A stretch of DNA of 64,000 nt. Origin: Faeciplasma sp900553675 (lineage in GTDB: Bacteria > Bacillota > Clostridia > Oscillospirales > Ruminococcaceae). Under the pieces are notes generated by a model, which was given only the letters and a program-made list of their open reading frames with translations, had not been told where the DNA came from and ran no database searches. The position numbers were made by a program, and so were the translations under genes. The stretch's first letter is position 1, and each line of letters begins with the position of its first letter. The stretch is from NCBI GenBank assembly GCA_958428235.1, contig CAUAFG010000007.1, positions 1-64,000 on the forward strand, given 5' to 3'. This document shows positions 18,170 to 27,476 of the stretch, piece by piece.

Positions 18170-18943
18170 TCACTTGTTTCTGCGATATAAAGCCAGAAGA
18201 CCGTCAAGCAGCAGGTCGTTGTCAAGGATAATCCCCTTTGTTTTGCAGTATGGGGTGACGCTTGAAGCAAGACCGCCGGTCGCCACGACTGTTGCATCCT
18301 CGCCCAGAACCTCTTTGTAGCGGGATATCATGCCGTCCATCATCGAAGCGCTGCCCAAGATAGAACCCGAGCGCATTGAGTCGATGGTGTTGGTGCCGAT
18401 AACGGCTATCGAGCCGGAATCGGTGTTGATGTCCTGAAGCTGAGCTGCGGAGGAGGACAGAGCCTTAAGCGAGACGTTGATGCCCGGAATTATTGAGCCG
18501 CCCAAAAATGCGCCGGCAGAATCTATTCCGGAGATGGTAGTAGCGGTTCCGAAATCAAAGATTATAAGCGGCGGCTTGTACTTAAGCAGCGCTCCCACGG
18601 CTCCGCACACCAAGTCCGCGCCCAGTATCGCGGGGTTATCCAGACGGATATTAAGCCCTGTCTTTATGCCGGGACCAACAACAAGTGCGTCAACGCCCAA
18701 AAGCTTTTTTATCGCGTTCTTCAAGGGAGTTACAAGCGAGGGTACAACGGTTGAAATAATCGCGCCGTCGAAGCCGGAGCGGTCAAGCCCGTTAAGAGTG
18801 ATAAGCTGATAGAAGATTACGGCGTACTGATCCTCGGTTTTCGAGGCTTCGGTCGCTATCCTTGCGGTGAAAGCAAGCTTCTCATCATTATCATACGCTC
18901 CTAAAACAATATTAGTATTGCCGGCGTCAACTGTAAATACCAT
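18170..18943 (-). CDS. coaX: Type III pantothenate kinase
   Basis: 257 aa. It catalyses ATP-dependent phosphorylation of pantothenate, the first step to coenzyme A. The ASKHA-fold motifs are visible: VDAGNTNIVLGAY (phosphate 1), GADLVCGAVGAL (the GAD motif), FDFGTATTISGID (phosphate 2), GGSIIPGINVSL and ATGGLAS. The frame opens at 19000, but the ATG at 18943 follows GGGAGG. A palindromic family A element ends 15 nt upstream of this start. Confidence 0.95.
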   Translation of the reverse strand: MVFTVDAGNTNIVLGAYDNDEKLAFTARIATEASKTEDQYAVIFYQLITLNGLDRSGFDGAIISTVVPSLVTPLKNAIKKLLGVDALVVGPGIKTGLNIRLDNPAILGADLVCGAVGALLKYKPPLIIFDFGTATTISGIDSAGAFLGGSIIPGINVSLKALSSSAAQLQDINTDSGSIAVIGTNTIDSMRSGSILGSASMMDGMISRYKEVLGEDATVVATGGLASSVTPYCKTKGIILDNDLLLDGLLALYRRNK

Positions 18944-18958
18944 TATCTTTTCCTCCCT

Positions 18959-19061
18959 ATACTTATTTCCGTTTGAAAAACGACCAAAAATCGAGTGCAA
19001 AATCCATCGGTCAGCGATTTTATGCTAGATTTTTGCTATCGTTTTAGACGGAAATTAGTAT
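18959..19061. repeat. Palindromic element family A, copy 2
   Basis: About 103 bp with ends ATACTTATTTCC and GGAAATTAGTAT and an inner stem pairing AAAAATCGAGTGCAAAATC with its near complement (16 of 19). Very similar to copy 1, including the inner arms. It occupies the promoter/leader position of coaX. Confidence 0.8.
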
Positions 19062-19194
19062 TTTCCATGATCAATACGTATATTTTATCCCTTTGAAAAG
19101 CCAAAGGCAAGAGCCTGCGCAACATTTTGTAGATTAGCACATAAGCTTCTGCCTGTTATTAATATAAATTATTCAAAAAGCTGATAATTCGGGG

Positions 19195-20130
19195 CTATTT
19201 CTGAGGGACAAACTCCTCCCGGGTTTTCTCGGCTTCCTCCTCAGCCTCCAAGGCATATGCAGTCTCTATCTTTTTAAGCAGCTTTAGCAGATCCTCGCTC
19301 TGGCGGGGAGTTTTTTTGCAGCCGCTTAAGGATACCGCAAGCTTTCTTGCCTTTTCCTTGCTGTGAAGTCTTAAATACAAAAGTCCCAGATACAGCCCTG
19401 CCCACACTCTGATTTCGTTGCTCCTGCATTTAAGCAGAGCCTTAAAGCCCGACTTAGCCTCGTCGAAGTTGTGCTCGGCATATGCCAAAAGCGCTTTTGC
19501 AAAGTCAGCCTCAACGCTTCCTTTAAGCTTTTCGATAAACGGCTCGTCAAGCTCTAAGGCAAAGCGCGCGTTTTTAAGGTCGCCGGTGATGGTGAAAACG
19601 TATGCATAAAGAGCGTAGTAGCTGGCAGCGTCCTTAACGTCAAAATCATCGATATTGATATTTCTCAGAATCTCGAATGCGCTTTCATACCTTCTGCCGT
19701 CGCAGTATTCCTTTGCAAGACAGAGGTCGTTGGTGGAGGAAAAGACGCTTTTTTTGAGCTTGCGGCGCTTAGCCTCCAGAATATCGTAATAATCCTTGGA
19801 ATATCCGGTTTTTTTAAGGACTTTTGCCGCCTTTCTGCGCTGTATTCTGTAAACATTCAGAACTATAACATAAATCAGATGGAAGAACAAAGCCACAGCC
19901 GCGCATACGCACGCAAGGCTTACTCCGAAGCTGAAATTATCTACAAGCCACGTGGGAAGCCCCTCCCCGCTTATGACCAGTCCGAAATTGAGGAACGGGA
20001 AAGCCGTATATAGCATGTCATCGTCAAGAAGCCCCAAAAACGGAGTGCAGACGATTATTCCGCAGAGGAACACCGCTATACAGGTCAGCCATATCCTAAG
20101 ATTTTTAGCTTCAAGTCTTGCTTTTATCAT
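19195..20130 (-). CDS. Membrane protein with C-terminal TPR-like helical repeats
   Basis: 311 aa. Two N-terminal membrane segments (about 12-38 and 55-90) precede a basic linker and an all-helical region (about 120-300). That region has TPR-like spacing, for example AKEYCDGRRYESAFEILRNI and AKALLAYAEHNFDEAKSGFKA. The ATG at 20130 is preferred over the open frame start at 20151, with a weak AAGGTGG site. Function unknown; probably a scaffold at the membrane. Confidence 0.75.
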   Translation of the reverse strand: MIKARLEAKNLRIWLTCIAVFLCGIIVCTPFLGLLDDDMLYTAFPFLNFGLVISGEGLPTWLVDNFSFGVSLACVCAAVALFFHLIYVIVLNVYRIQRRKAAKVLKKTGYSKDYYDILEAKRRKLKKSVFSSTNDLCLAKEYCDGRRYESAFEILRNINIDDFDVKDAASYYALYAYVFTITGDLKNARFALELDEPFIEKLKGSVEADFAKALLAYAEHNFDEAKSGFKALLKCRSNEIRVWAGLYLGLLYLRLHSKEKARKLAVSLSGCKKTPRQSEDLLKLLKKIETAYALEAEEEAEKTREEFVPQK

Positions 20131-20209
20131 ATATATCCAACCACCTTGCAATGCAGAATCTAATAATATTACTATTGTAACATATATTTTTTCAAATTAC
20201 AACGGCTTT

Positions 20210-21607
20210 TTATGATTTTGCTACAAGATTATTTACCCATTTTCTCTTTTTCACGAGATAATATCCAAAGCAGCACTTTATGATGTTAGACATCTGCTCG
20301 CAGAACATTATTGCAACCACCGACATTCCCGGGGCATAGTGGGTCAGAGTGAACACCAAAACATAGTTTACGCACCATATCATAACGCTGTCGAAGACAA
20401 AGGTTATCATGGTCTTGCCGCCCGAGCGCATTGTGAAGTAGGCAGCGTTGGCAAACGCCTGAAGCGGCGTTCCCGCGGCAACGCACAGAATGAACTTTGT
20501 GGCAAGCGACCTTATCTCAGGGTCGGTGTTATACAGATGCGGGAAGAACGGGGATATCGCTGCTAAAAGCGCGCCTGTCACCGCACAGCTTGCAACAGAT
20601 ACGAATATCAGCTTGCGGTCGAGATCAACTGCCTTTTCCGTCTCCCCCGCTCCCAACGCCTGACCGACTATGATAGACACCGCAAGTCCCATCGAAAGGA
20701 AAACAACGTTGAACAGGTTTGAAACGGTGGTGGATATATTCTGCGCGCCGACGACCTCCAAGCCTCTTATCGAGTAGCACTGGGAGATTGCGGCTATTGC
20801 CATGCTCCACAAAGCCTCGTTTGCCAGAAGCGGCAGACCCTTTATTGTTATCTTTTTAACTACATCCTTTGGGATATACATACCCTTGTACAGCCCGACG
20901 GCGAATGGGTTGCGCTCCTTGTGTGTGTGAGTCCAGATGACTACTATTGCAAGCTCTACAAATCGGGATATTACCGTTGCAATAGCGGCACCGGCAGCTC
21001 CCAGCTCGGGGAAGCCGAATTTACCGAATATTAAAAGATAGTTAAAGCAGAGGTTTACAACAACCGCCGAAATTCCCGCAGCCATCGGCACAATAGTCTC
21101 GCCGGTTTCGCGCAGGGTTCCGGTGTAGGACTGTGACAGCGCAAACGGCAGCAGTCCGAACATCATGATATACATATACTCTGAGCCGTATTTAAGGGTT
21201 GCGACAGGGTCGCAGCCGGCGATTGAGGACTCGGATATGTAAAGCGAGACTAAATTCTCCCTGAAAAATGCGAAGATGATTATTCCAACAACGGCGGTTA
21301 TGGTACATACTATCAGCTTGTAGCGGAAGGCATAGCGAACGCCCTTGTGATCGCCCTGACCGTAGTACTGGGCGGCGAATATTCCCGCTCCGGCAACCGC
21401 TCCGAAGATGATAAGATTGAAGACGAATATTATCTGGTTGGCAACCGAAACGCCGTTCATAGGGTCGGTTCCGGTGCGTCCCACCATTAAGTTATCCAGC
21501 AAGCCCACAAAGTTTGTTATGGCATTCTGGGCAATTATCGGCAGAACTATGCGAAGAAGCATCTTGTAAAAGCTTTTGTCGCCGATGTACTTTTGCTTGA
21601 AGCTCAT
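20210..21607 (-). CDS. MATE-family efflux transporter
   Basis: 465 aa, twelve hydrophobic segments with the two-fold MATE pattern. PIIAQNAITNFVGLLDNLMVGRTG near the start and the paired PLLANEALWSMAIAAISQ at mid-protein are the equivalent first helices of each half. Exports cationic drugs or metabolites using Na+ or H+. Good ribosome site (AAGGAGAG). It diverges from the histidine operon, with 248 nt between starts. Confidence 0.9.
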   Translation of the reverse strand: MSFKQKYIGDKSFYKMLLRIVLPIIAQNAITNFVGLLDNLMVGRTGTDPMNGVSVANQIIFVFNLIIFGAVAGAGIFAAQYYGQGDHKGVRYAFRYKLIVCTITAVVGIIIFAFFRENLVSLYISESSIAGCDPVATLKYGSEYMYIMMFGLLPFALSQSYTGTLRETGETIVPMAAGISAVVVNLCFNYLLIFGKFGFPELGAAGAAIATVISRFVELAIVVIWTHTHKERNPFAVGLYKGMYIPKDVVKKITIKGLPLLANEALWSMAIAAISQCYSIRGLEVVGAQNISTTVSNLFNVVFLSMGLAVSIIVGQALGAGETEKAVDLDRKLIFVSVASCAVTGALLAAISPFFPHLYNTDPEIRSLATKFILCVAAGTPLQAFANAAYFTMRSGGKTMITFVFDSVMIWCVNYVLVFTLTHYAPGMSVVAIMFCEQMSNIIKCCFGYYLVKKRKWVNNLVAKS

Positions 21608-21778
21608 TTTTTACTCTCCTTATTAATCTAAAACCATGTTTTTATCTATCAAGATGGTATTGTAACAAATTCGGCGGGAAAATGCAATAGCGCAAAGGGT
21701 AAGATTTATTGATTAATAGTGATACTTTACTATTAGCTTAAAAAACAGCGCGCGTATTGAGTTATATTTGTAGGAAAT

Positions 21779-21812
21779 GTTAGTTGACTTTAGTTTGCTA
21801 ACGTGGTAAAAT
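21779..21812 (+). promoter_or_regulatory. Promoter and possible operator of the histidine operon
   Basis: TTGACT (21784-21789), 17-nt spacer, TAAAAT (21807-21812). The inverted pair GTTAG (21779-21783) and CTAAC (21798-21802) brackets the -35 box and could bind the TrpR-like regulator encoded next. Confidence 0.55.
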
Positions 21813-21855
21813 ATTATAGAATTATAGCAATGAAATTAAAATTTATGGAGGAAAC

Positions 21856-22149
21856 ATGGCAAACTTATTTGATGACAGCACAAAAGACCTCTTTGAGGCA
21901 ATACTCACACTTAAAACAGTCGAGGAATGCGAAAGCTTTTTCAGCGACCTCTGCACCGTCAAGGAAATCAAGGAGACATCCCAGCGGTTTGAGGTTGCAA
22001 GGCTTCTTTCGGCGGGATACGTCTATTCCGACATCGCCGAAAAGACCGGCGCAAGCACTGCTACCATCAGCCGCGTAAACCGCTCCCTTAACTACGGCGA
22101 GGGCGGTTACAAAACGGCTATAGAAAGACTCGGAAAGCAAGACTCATAA
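21856..22149 (+). CDS. TrpR-like YerC/HisR-type regulator heading the his operon
   Basis: 97 aa, YerC/YecD family of TrpR-like repressors: DLCTVKEIKETSQRFEVARLLSAGYVYSDIAEKTGASTATISRVNRSL contains the TrpR-type helix-turn-helix. It is the first gene before hisZ (20 nt gap). Some Bacillota use a TrpR-family regulator, named HisR in comparative-genomic work, for histidine genes, so autorepression of this operon is the likely role. Start after TATGGAGGAAAC. Confidence 0.9.
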   Translation: MANLFDDSTKDLFEAILTLKTVEECESFFSDLCTVKEIKETSQRFEVARLLSAGYVYSDIAEKTGASTATISRVNRSLNYGEGGYKTAIERLGKQDS

Positions 22150-22169
22150 CTGAAAGGAACATTTTTAAA

Positions 22170-23261
22170 GTGATACGCACTCTTAAAAACAGTGAAATCG
22201 CCGTCCTGCGGCTTCGTTCTCTTTACGAAAGCAGGGGGTATATGCAGTTTAAAATGAGCAGGTTTGAGGAATACGACCTTTATGCCGCCAACAAAGACTT
22301 CCTTGCCGGCGAAGGTATAATCACCTTTACCGACCCTTCGGGCAGGCTTATGGCTTTAAAGCCGGACGTTACAATGTCCATAATCCGCAGCTGCAAGGAC
22401 GGGGACGGTCTTACCGAAAAGCTTTACTACAGCGAAAACGTCTACAGAGTAATGGGCGGAACCCATCAGCTTAAGGAAATTATGCAGTCGGGGCTGGAAT
22501 GTATAGGAGAGATCAACCTTTACAGCACCTGCGAGGTTATAAGCCTTGCCGCCAAGAGCTTAGAGCTTTTCGAGCGTCCTTACGTTCTGGACATATCCCA
22601 TATGGGCATAGTTTCGGGACTTGTCGACGAATGCGCGCCGGACGAATCAGTCAAGCGAGAGCTTCTTCGGCGGATCGGCGCCAAGAATATCCACGAAATA
22701 CGCGGGCTTATCGGCGATAAGGCGGACAGGCTTATAGCTCTTATGAACATAAATCCCAAGCCGGATAAAGGGCTTGCAGAGCTTGAAAAGCTTTGTAATA
22801 CGTCCTCACTCAAAGCTGCATACAAAGAGCTGAAGGATATAATCACGGTTATAAGCGGGGCAGGTTTCCAGCCGGAAATACATCTTGATTTTTCGGTGGT
22901 TCAGGATTTGTCCTACTACAACGGAATAGTCTTTCAGGGCTTTATTGAGGGAATTCCCGAAAAAATCCTCACCGGCGGAAGATACGACCCTCTTTTAAAA
23001 AGGATAGGCAAGTCAAAGCAGGCAATCGGCTTTGGAATAGACGTTGACCTGTTGGAGCGCATAATGGACTCGCGCTCGGAGTTCGACGCTGACATCGCTT
23101 TGATATATAAACCGCAGGACGACGTGGGCGAGGTTATGCGCTACGCTGAAAAGCTGTCGCATGACGGCAAGCGGGTGGCAGTATCGACAAAAATATCAAG
23201 CAAGGCTAAATACCGCACGATTATAGCCTTCAGCGGTTCGGAGGCAGGCAATGAAGGATAA
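22170..23261 (+). CDS. hisZ: ATP phosphoribosyltransferase regulatory subunit
   Basis: 363 aa, a HisRS-like fold without the tRNA-binding domain. It keeps class II motifs (RLMALKPDVTMSIIR, EKLYYSENVYR, YYNGIVFQGF, LTGGRYDPLL). It partners with short HisG to make the histidine-regulated first enzyme. GTG start at 22170, 10 nt after AAAGGAA. Its end overlaps the hisG start by 11 nt. Confidence 0.95.
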   Translation: MIRTLKNSEIAVLRLRSLYESRGYMQFKMSRFEEYDLYAANKDFLAGEGIITFTDPSGRLMALKPDVTMSIIRSCKDGDGLTEKLYYSENVYRVMGGTHQLKEIMQSGLECIGEINLYSTCEVISLAAKSLELFERPYVLDISHMGIVSGLVDECAPDESVKRELLRRIGAKNIHEIRGLIGDKADRLIALMNINPKPDKGLAELEKLCNTSSLKAAYKELKDIITVISGAGFQPEIHLDFSVVQDLSYYNGIVFQGFIEGIPEKILTGGRYDPLLKRIGKSKQAIGFGIDVDLLERIMDSRSEFDADIALIYKPQDDVGEVMRYAEKLSHDGKRVAVSTKISSKAKYRTIIAFSGSEAGNEG

Positions 23262-23883
23262 AATTCTTAACATAGCCCTGCCCAAAGGACGGCTAGGCGA
23301 AAAGGTATACAAAATATTTGAAGCCGCCGGCTTCGGCTGCGATGGGGTAACCGACCCTAAAACAAGAAAGCTGATATTTGAAAATCACGAGGCGGGCGTG
23401 TGCTACTTCTGGGTTAAGCCCTCGGACGTTGCAATTTACGTCGAGCGAGGAGCGGCTGATGTGGGAGTTGCCGGAAAGGACATACTTTTAGAGTACTCCC
23501 CCGATGTTTACGAGCTTTTCGACCTCGGCATAGGCAAATGCCGTATGTGCGTAGCGGCGAAAAAGGGCTTTCGCGACAGCACCGACAAGACCCTTACGGT
23601 TGCGACCAAGTTTCCGACCATTGCAAGCGGGTACTATCAGTCGAAATCGCGGAGCATAGACATAATCAAGCTGAACGGCTCAATCGAGCTTGCTCCGATA
23701 TTGGGTCTCTCGGACGTCATAGTAGACATAGTCGAAACCGGAACCACCCTTAAGGAAAACAACCTTGAAGTTGTTGAAACGATTGTGGATATCTCAGCAA
23801 GGCTGATTGCAAACAAGGCAAGCACAAAGTTCAAGGGCGATGGCATCAAGGCACTGGTTGAAGCTCTTGAAAATCAAAAATAA
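23251..23883 (+). CDS. hisG: ATP phosphoribosyltransferase, short form
   Basis: 210 aa. Catalyses the committed step of histidine synthesis (ATP plus PRPP). Motifs: IALPKGRLGEKVYKIFEAAG, ERGAADVGVAGKDILLE and the PRPP loop DIVETGTTLKENNL. The C-terminal regulatory domain of long HisG is absent, which is why hisZ is present directly upstream. The ribosome site GGAGG lies inside hisZ. Confidence 0.97.
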   Translation: MKDKILNIALPKGRLGEKVYKIFEAAGFGCDGVTDPKTRKLIFENHEAGVCYFWVKPSDVAIYVERGAADVGVAGKDILLEYSPDVYELFDLGIGKCRMCVAAKKGFRDSTDKTLTVATKFPTIASGYYQSKSRSIDIIKLNGSIELAPILGLSDVIVDIVETGTTLKENNLEVVETIVDISARLIANKASTKFKGDGIKALVEALENQK

Positions 23884-23908
23884 GACATTTTGAAAGGAAT
23901 GTTGACAA

Positions 23909-25192
23909 GTGATAAGAATATTTGAATACAGCAAAACGCCGGACGACGAGGTTTTTGCAAGAGGCTCGGACTCGGCAAACGTCGCGGGTATTGTCGCGGA
24001 CATAATAGAAAACGTAAAAGCCAACAAGGATAAGGCTTTAAAGGAATACACCCTTAAATTCGACAAGGCAAAGCTTGATGACCTTGCGGTGAGCGATGAG
24101 GAAATAAACGAAGCTTTTGCAAGTTTAGAGCCGGAGTTTATAAGAGTGCTTAACGAAGCTGCCGAAAACATCCGCGCCTTCCACTCGCGCCAGCTGCGCA
24201 ACTCGTTTGTTATTGCCGAAAAGGAAGGTGTTGTCTGCGGTCAGCGGATAATCCCGATTGAGAATGTGGGAATATACGTCCCCGGCGGAACCGCTCCGCT
24301 TTCTTCGACAGTGCTTATGGACAGTATCCCAGCCAAAATTGCGGGCTGCAAAAACATTGTAATGACAACTCCCCCGTCGGCGGACGGAAAAATCGACCCG
24401 TCCATCCTTGCCGCCGCCAAGATTGCGGGAGTGGATAAGATTTTCAAGGTGGGCGGAGCACAGGCAATAGCCGCGCTTGCTTACGGAACCGAGAGCATCC
24501 CCAAGGTGGATAAAATAGTAGGTCCCGGCAACGCATTCGTTGCGGAAGCCAAAAAGCAGGTTTATGGCATGGTGTCTATAGACATGATTGCCGGTCCGAG
24601 CGATATTTTGGTCGTGGCGGACGGCAAAAGCGATGTTAAAAACGTCGCGGCGGATATGCTTTCTCAGGCGGAGCACGACAAGCTTGCAACAGCTGTTTTG
24701 ATAACCGATTCGATGGATTTGGCAACCAAGGTCGCCGCAGAAATCGAGGTTCAGCTTGAAGCCCTGCCGCGCAGGGAGATCGCACGCGTATCAATCGAGA
24801 ATAACGGCAAAATCATCGTTGCTCCCAACCTCGACCTTGCTATTGAAGCTGCCAACAGGGTGGCTCCCGAGCATTTAGAGCTTGTTATGGACGACCCGTT
24901 CAAGTACCTCGGCATGGTCAAAAACGCCGGCTCGGTATTTATGGGAAGATACTGCCCCGAAGCTTTGGGAGACTATCTGAGCGGCGCCAACCACACCCTC
25001 CCCACCAACGGCACGGCGCGGTTCTCCTCCCCGCTGTCGGTGGACGATTTTGTAAAGAAGACCCAGTACACCTACTATTCCAAGGAAGCTTTAGAGAAGG
25101 TATACAAGGATATCGCGCTGTTCGCGGAAAAAGAGGGTCTGCACGCCCACGCAAAAAGTGCAACCATAAGATTTGAAGATAAGGAAGACTAA
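23909..25192 (+). CDS. hisD: Histidinol dehydrogenase
   Basis: 427 aa, the normal length. A zinc enzyme oxidising histidinol to histidine in two NAD-dependent steps. Visible landmarks: GPGNAFVAEAKKQVYG, DMIAGPSDILVVAD, the SQAEHD zinc-ligand region, PEHLEL and the SGANHTLPTNGTARF active-site segment. GTG start at 23909 after GAAAGGAATG. Second-last reaction enzymes come early in this operon, as in many Clostridia. Confidence 0.97.
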   Translation: MIRIFEYSKTPDDEVFARGSDSANVAGIVADIIENVKANKDKALKEYTLKFDKAKLDDLAVSDEEINEAFASLEPEFIRVLNEAAENIRAFHSRQLRNSFVIAEKEGVVCGQRIIPIENVGIYVPGGTAPLSSTVLMDSIPAKIAGCKNIVMTTPPSADGKIDPSILAAAKIAGVDKIFKVGGAQAIAALAYGTESIPKVDKIVGPGNAFVAEAKKQVYGMVSIDMIAGPSDILVVADGKSDVKNVAADMLSQAEHDKLATAVLITDSMDLATKVAAEIEVQLEALPRREIARVSIENNGKIIVAPNLDLAIEAANRVAPEHLELVMDDPFKYLGMVKNAGSVFMGRYCPEALGDYLSGANHTLPTNGTARFSSPLSVDDFVKKTQYTYYSKEALEKVYKDIALFAEKEGLHAHAKSATIRFEDKED

Positions 25193-25195
25193 TCC

Positions 25196-26260
25196 ATGAG
25201 CAGATTTCTTATAGGCGAGTATCAGTCGTTAGAGGAATACACCCCCGGCGAGCAGCCGAGGGACAGAAAATACATCAAGCTCAACACAAACGAATCCCCC
25301 TACCCGCCCTCCGACGGAGTGCTTAAGGCGGTAAATTCGTCTGAGGCGGCTTTGCTCCGGCTCTACCCCGACCCCACCTGCTCCGCCCTTAAAGAGGGTC
25401 TGGCGAGCTTGTTCGGACTTAAAAGCAAGAACGTGTTTGTAACAAACAGCTCGGACGACGTTTTAAACATGACGTTCACGGCGTTTGCGGGAAGAGAAAA
25501 GCCCGCTTACTACGCCGACATCACCTACGGCTTTTACAAGGTCTTTGCCGCGCTTCACGGCTGCAAGTCGGTTGTGTTTCCGCTGAAAGAGGGCTTTAAG
25601 CTAGACTACAGCGACTACACAAATCTTAAAGAGGGACTTATAGCGATAGCCAACCCCAACGCACCGACCGGTCTTGAAATCAGTCTTGACGAAATAAGAA
25701 AGATTTGCAAAAGCAGTCCCGACTGCGTTGTGCTTATAGATGAAGCCTATGTCAACTTCGGCGGGACGACCGCTATACCGCTTCTTTCCGAGTGCGAAAA
25801 CCTTATCGTCTGCCGGACGTTTTCAAAGTCTGCTTCGATGGCTGGGGCGCGTCTGGGCTTTGCGCTTGCAAGCAGGGAGCTTACGGCGGATCTCGAAAAG
25901 ATTAAGTACTCCACCAATCCATATTCTGTCAACCGCATAACCTTAGCCGCCGGAGAAGCCGCTGTCAAAGACGCCGACTACTACCGCGCAAACTGCGCAA
26001 AAATTATCTCAACAAGAGAGAAAACGGCAAAAGCTCTTAAGTGCATGGGCTTTGAAATGACCGATTCAAAGGCAAATTTTCTGTTTGCAAGATACCCTAT
26101 GATGAGCGGAAAAGAGATTTTCGCGCGGCTTAAGGAATCGGGAATACTTGTAAGGCGGTTCGACCAAGCGGGAATCGAGGATTATTTGAGAATAACAGTA
26201 GGTTCGGAAAGCGAAATGGAAACGCTTGTAAATACACTTGAAAGGATAGTTGGCAAATGA
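25196..26260 (+). CDS. hisC: Histidinol-phosphate aminotransferase
   Basis: 354 aa, fold type I PLP enzyme. LNTNESPYPPS at the N-terminus, NPNAPTG, DEAYVNFGG and the PLP lysine in CRTFSKSASMAG are all present. Converts imidazole-acetol phosphate to histidinol phosphate. It starts 3 nt after the hisD stop and overlaps hisB as ATGA. Confidence 0.96.
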   Translation: MSRFLIGEYQSLEEYTPGEQPRDRKYIKLNTNESPYPPSDGVLKAVNSSEAALLRLYPDPTCSALKEGLASLFGLKSKNVFVTNSSDDVLNMTFTAFAGREKPAYYADITYGFYKVFAALHGCKSVVFPLKEGFKLDYSDYTNLKEGLIAIANPNAPTGLEISLDEIRKICKSSPDCVVLIDEAYVNFGGTTAIPLLSECENLIVCRTFSKSASMAGARLGFALASRELTADLEKIKYSTNPYSVNRITLAAGEAAVKDADYYRANCAKIISTREKTAKALKCMGFEMTDSKANFLFARYPMMSGKEIFARLKESGILVRRFDQAGIEDYLRITVGSESEMETLVNTLERIVGK

Positions 26261-26844
26261 GAACGGCTGAAATTACAAGAAAAACCGCCGAAACAGACAT
26301 CAGCCTTATGCTGGATCTGGACGGCTCAGGAAAAAGCCTTATAAACACCGGCTGCGGCTTTTTGGATCATATGCTTAAGCTTTTAGCCGCCCATGCAAGG
26401 TTCGACCTTGAAATCGTCTGCAACGGCGACATCGAGGTGGACTATCACCACTCGGTGGAGGATATAGGAATATGTCTTGGCAAGGCGATCAAGGAGGCTT
26501 TAGGCGACAAGGCTGGCATCTGCCGCTACGGCTACATGATACTTCCGATGGACGAGGCTCTGATACTTACATCCGTGGATATTTCCGGCAGAGCGCAGCT
26601 TAACTGCTCGCTTGACATTCCATCTGCGAAGGTGGGAGACTTCGACACCGAGCTTTGCGAGGAGTTTATGGCAGCTCTGACAAGAAGCGCAGAAATCACT
26701 ATTCACATCCGCCAGCTCGACGGCAAAAACAGCCACCACATCATCGAGGGTGTGTTCAAAAGCCTTGCAAGAAGCCTTCGTCAGGCGGTTAAGCTCGACC
26801 CCGAGCTTTGCGGGGAAATCCCATCAACAAAGGGCGCGTTATAA
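26257..26844 (+). CDS. hisB: Imidazoleglycerol-phosphate dehydratase
   Basis: 195 aa, the monofunctional dehydratase, with no phosphatase domain, consistent with a separate hisK. Contains the paired His-rich metal motifs HMLKLLAAHARFD, DYHHSVEDIGICLG and SHHIIEGVFKSLAR. Translationally coupled on both sides: ATGA with hisC, and one shared base with hisH (TAATG). Confidence 0.97.
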   Translation: MRTAEITRKTAETDISLMLDLDGSGKSLINTGCGFLDHMLKLLAAHARFDLEIVCNGDIEVDYHHSVEDIGICLGKAIKEALGDKAGICRYGYMILPMDEALILTSVDISGRAQLNCSLDIPSAKVGDFDTELCEEFMAALTRSAEITIHIRQLDGKNSHHIIEGVFKSLARSLRQAVKLDPELCGEIPSTKGAL

Positions 26845-27461
26845 TGATTGCTATTATTGATTACGGAGTGGGAAACCTGTTTTCCCTGCGGGCAAGTCTT
26901 GAAAAAATAGGAGCGGAAGCCGCCCTAACAAGCGACGAGGAGGTAATCCGCTCGGCAGACAAAATAATCCTGCCCGGCGTTGGAGCGTTTGAAGACGCCG
27001 CAAAAAAGCTGTTTTCCTCCGGAATGGCAGACATAATCCTCCGCGAGACTGCAAAGGGCAAGCCGCTTATGGGCATATGCCTTGGCATGCAGCTTTTGTT
27101 TGATAAAAGCTACGAGTTCGGAGTCCATGAGGGCTTGGGACTTATCAAGGGCGAGGTTAAGCCGCTGGCAGGATACATCCCCGAAGGTCTTAAAATCCCG
27201 CAGATGGGCTGGAACGCGCTGAAAATTGCGCAGCCCGACTGTCCCATATTCAAATACTCCAGCGAGGGCGACTTTGTCTACTTCGTCCACTCCTATTACG
27301 GCTGCTGCGAGAACAGCGGCGACATGGCTGCAAGCTGCGAATACGGCAAAGAGGTGACGGCGGCTGTATGGAAGGGCAACGTTTTCGGCTGCCAGTTCCA
27401 CCCCGAAAAAAGCTCGGAGACCGGTCTGAAAATACTCAGGGCGTTCGCCGAAATTAGCTGA
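26844..27461 (+). CDS. hisH: Imidazole glycerol phosphate synthase, glutaminase subunit
   Basis: 205 aa, class I glutamine amidotransferase. The nucleophile is in MGICLGMQLLF, and the His and Glu of the triad are in CQFHPEKSSETG. It supplies ammonia to HisF. The frame is open from 26808, but family alignment and the TAATG junction with hisB fix the start at 26844. Confidence 0.97.
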   Translation: MIAIIDYGVGNLFSLRASLEKIGAEAALTSDEEVIRSADKIILPGVGAFEDAAKKLFSSGMADIILRETAKGKPLMGICLGMQLLFDKSYEFGVHEGLGLIKGEVKPLAGYIPEGLKIPQMGWNALKIAQPDCPIFKYSSEGDFVYFVHSYYGCCENSGDMAASCEYGKEVTAAVWKGNVFGCQFHPEKSSETGLKILRAFAEIS

Positions 27462-27476
27462 AAGGCAGATAAGACT

